Assembly (NCBI RefSeq): GCF_002209535.1
Contig: NZ_NJIG01000001.1
Span: 62,001 to 126,000 of the forward strand
Length of the DNA stretch: 64,000 bases
Direction of reading: 5' to 3'
Origin: Achromobacter marplatensis
GTDB lineage: Bacteria; Pseudomonadota; Gammaproteobacteria; Burkholderiales; Burkholderiaceae_B
This document shows, one piece after another, positions 63,553-64,000 of this stretch. The notes beneath the pieces are model-generated. The model was given only the letters and a program-made list of their open reading frames with translations, had not been told where the DNA came from and did no database searches. The position numbers and the translations under genes were made by a program. Each line of letters starts with the position of its first letter. The stretch's first letter is position 1.

Positions 63553-64000
63553 ATGTTCCCCCCGCACCGTTACTACTACCTTCACAATTTCCAGCGCGCG
63601 CTGGCGTGGGTCGCTGACCGCTACGCCGACCTGCTGGATGCCGGCGAACGCCGTTTCCTGGAAGACTTCCAGGCCTTGCCGCAGGCGTCCCAGGCGTTGA
63701 TGGTGCGCATGCTGATGCGGCGCGGGCCGTGGTTCCGCGCCAGCCGGCTGGTCTATGAGGAAATCGCCAGCACGCAGGATGCCGCGGCGCCGCTGCAGGC
63801 GCTGGGGTGGCTGGACGCCGACGCGCCAATGACGTTGGACGAGGTGTTCGCCCTGCATACCAAGCCCGAGCTTTGCCGCCTGTTTGGGGATGCCTCGGTC
63901 AAGCCGGCGGCGCGCAAGGCGGACCTGCTGGAGGCCTTGCGGGCTCGGCACGATGCGCCCCAGCCCTATGCGGCTTGGAACCCCGCGGCCGACGAGCCCG
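63553..64000 (+). CDS. FAN1-like VRR-NUC nuclease, N-terminal part, truncated by the window
   Basis: From ATG 63553 the frame is open to the window edge, 149 residues. The start FPPHRYYYLHNFQRALAWVAD and LMVRMLMRRGPWFRASRLVYEEI, with LGWLDADAPMTLDEVF, matches the N-terminal region of bacterial Fanconi-associated (FAN1/KIAA1018-type) nucleases, whose VRR-NUC catalytic domain lies further downstream and is outside this window. A third DNA-repair gene in the window. Confidence 0.78.
   Translation, partial: MFPPHRYYYLHNFQRALAWVADRYADLLDAGERRFLEDFQALPQASQALMVRMLMRRGPWFRASRLVYEEIASTQDAAAPLQALGWLDADAPMTLDEVFALHTKPELCRLFGDASVKPAARKADLLEALRARHDAPQPYAAWNPAADEP

Overview
The window is high-GC, densely coded proteobacterial DNA. 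The guaB-guaA pair, the many LysR regulators, a Bug-type solute-binding protein, chaperone-usher fimbriae and a two-partner secretion system with an extended signal peptide all fit a betaproteobacterium of the Alcaligenaceae, most likely Achromobacter or a close Bordetella relative. This placement rests on gene content and protein style; no rRNA or other marker gene is present. I saw no tRNA, rRNA, CRISPR array, integrase or complete insertion sequence.

Layout. 1-7.0 kb is core-like: a partial DCC-family thiol oxidoreductase, a D-cysteine desulfhydrase-type PLP enzyme, a membrane protein fused to a permuted papain-like domain, a DUF2239 protein, then guaB and guaA separated by a strong hairpin. 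7.0-18.0 kb is an accessory segment that is visibly less GC-rich and starts directly behind guaA. It has broken genes at both ends (a LysR remnant and a metallo-beta-lactamase remnant on the left, the first 25 codons of another LysR gene on the right). Between them lie AraC, LysR and MocR regulators with divergently transcribed small enzymes, a stand-alone dxs and a GST-SMR transporter pair. 18.1-24.8 kb holds a Bug-type binding protein and a methionine island: a MetE-core enzyme of the MesD type, its DUF1852 partner (MesX), an FMN reductase, a MetR-like regulator, a MetF-like protein and an SDR. 25-35 kb has two alkylation-repair proteins (AlkC-like and YcaQ/AlkX-like), an SDR-tautomerase pair under a LysR regulator, a TetR-controlled metallo-hydrolase and a COG2509 FAD oxidoreductase.

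35.4-48.1 kb is a surface-adhesion region: a five-gene chaperone-usher fimbrial operon with two chaperones, a TpsB/TpsA two-partner secretion pair whose exoprotein carries about 15 GLUG repeats, and an orphan RcsB-like response regulator. A chromosomal-type APH(3') follows. 49.0-58.6 kb is a divergent sugar or polyol utilisation locus: ABC importer, aldo/keto reductase and COG1830 aldolase leftward; FGGY kinase, GlpD-like dehydrogenase and GntR/UTRA regulator rightward. An exact 11-bp inverted operator pair brackets the shared control region. 59.5-63.4 kb encodes a three-subunit membrane-bound GMC/cytochrome c dehydrogenase of the gluconate 2-dehydrogenase type. The window ends in the start of a FAN1/VRR-NUC-type nuclease.

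The two loci I find most worth following are the oxygen-linked, folate-independent methionine synthase cluster with its own MetR-like regulator and palindrome, and the kinase/GlpD-like/aldolase polyol locus, whose substrate cannot be read from the sequence.
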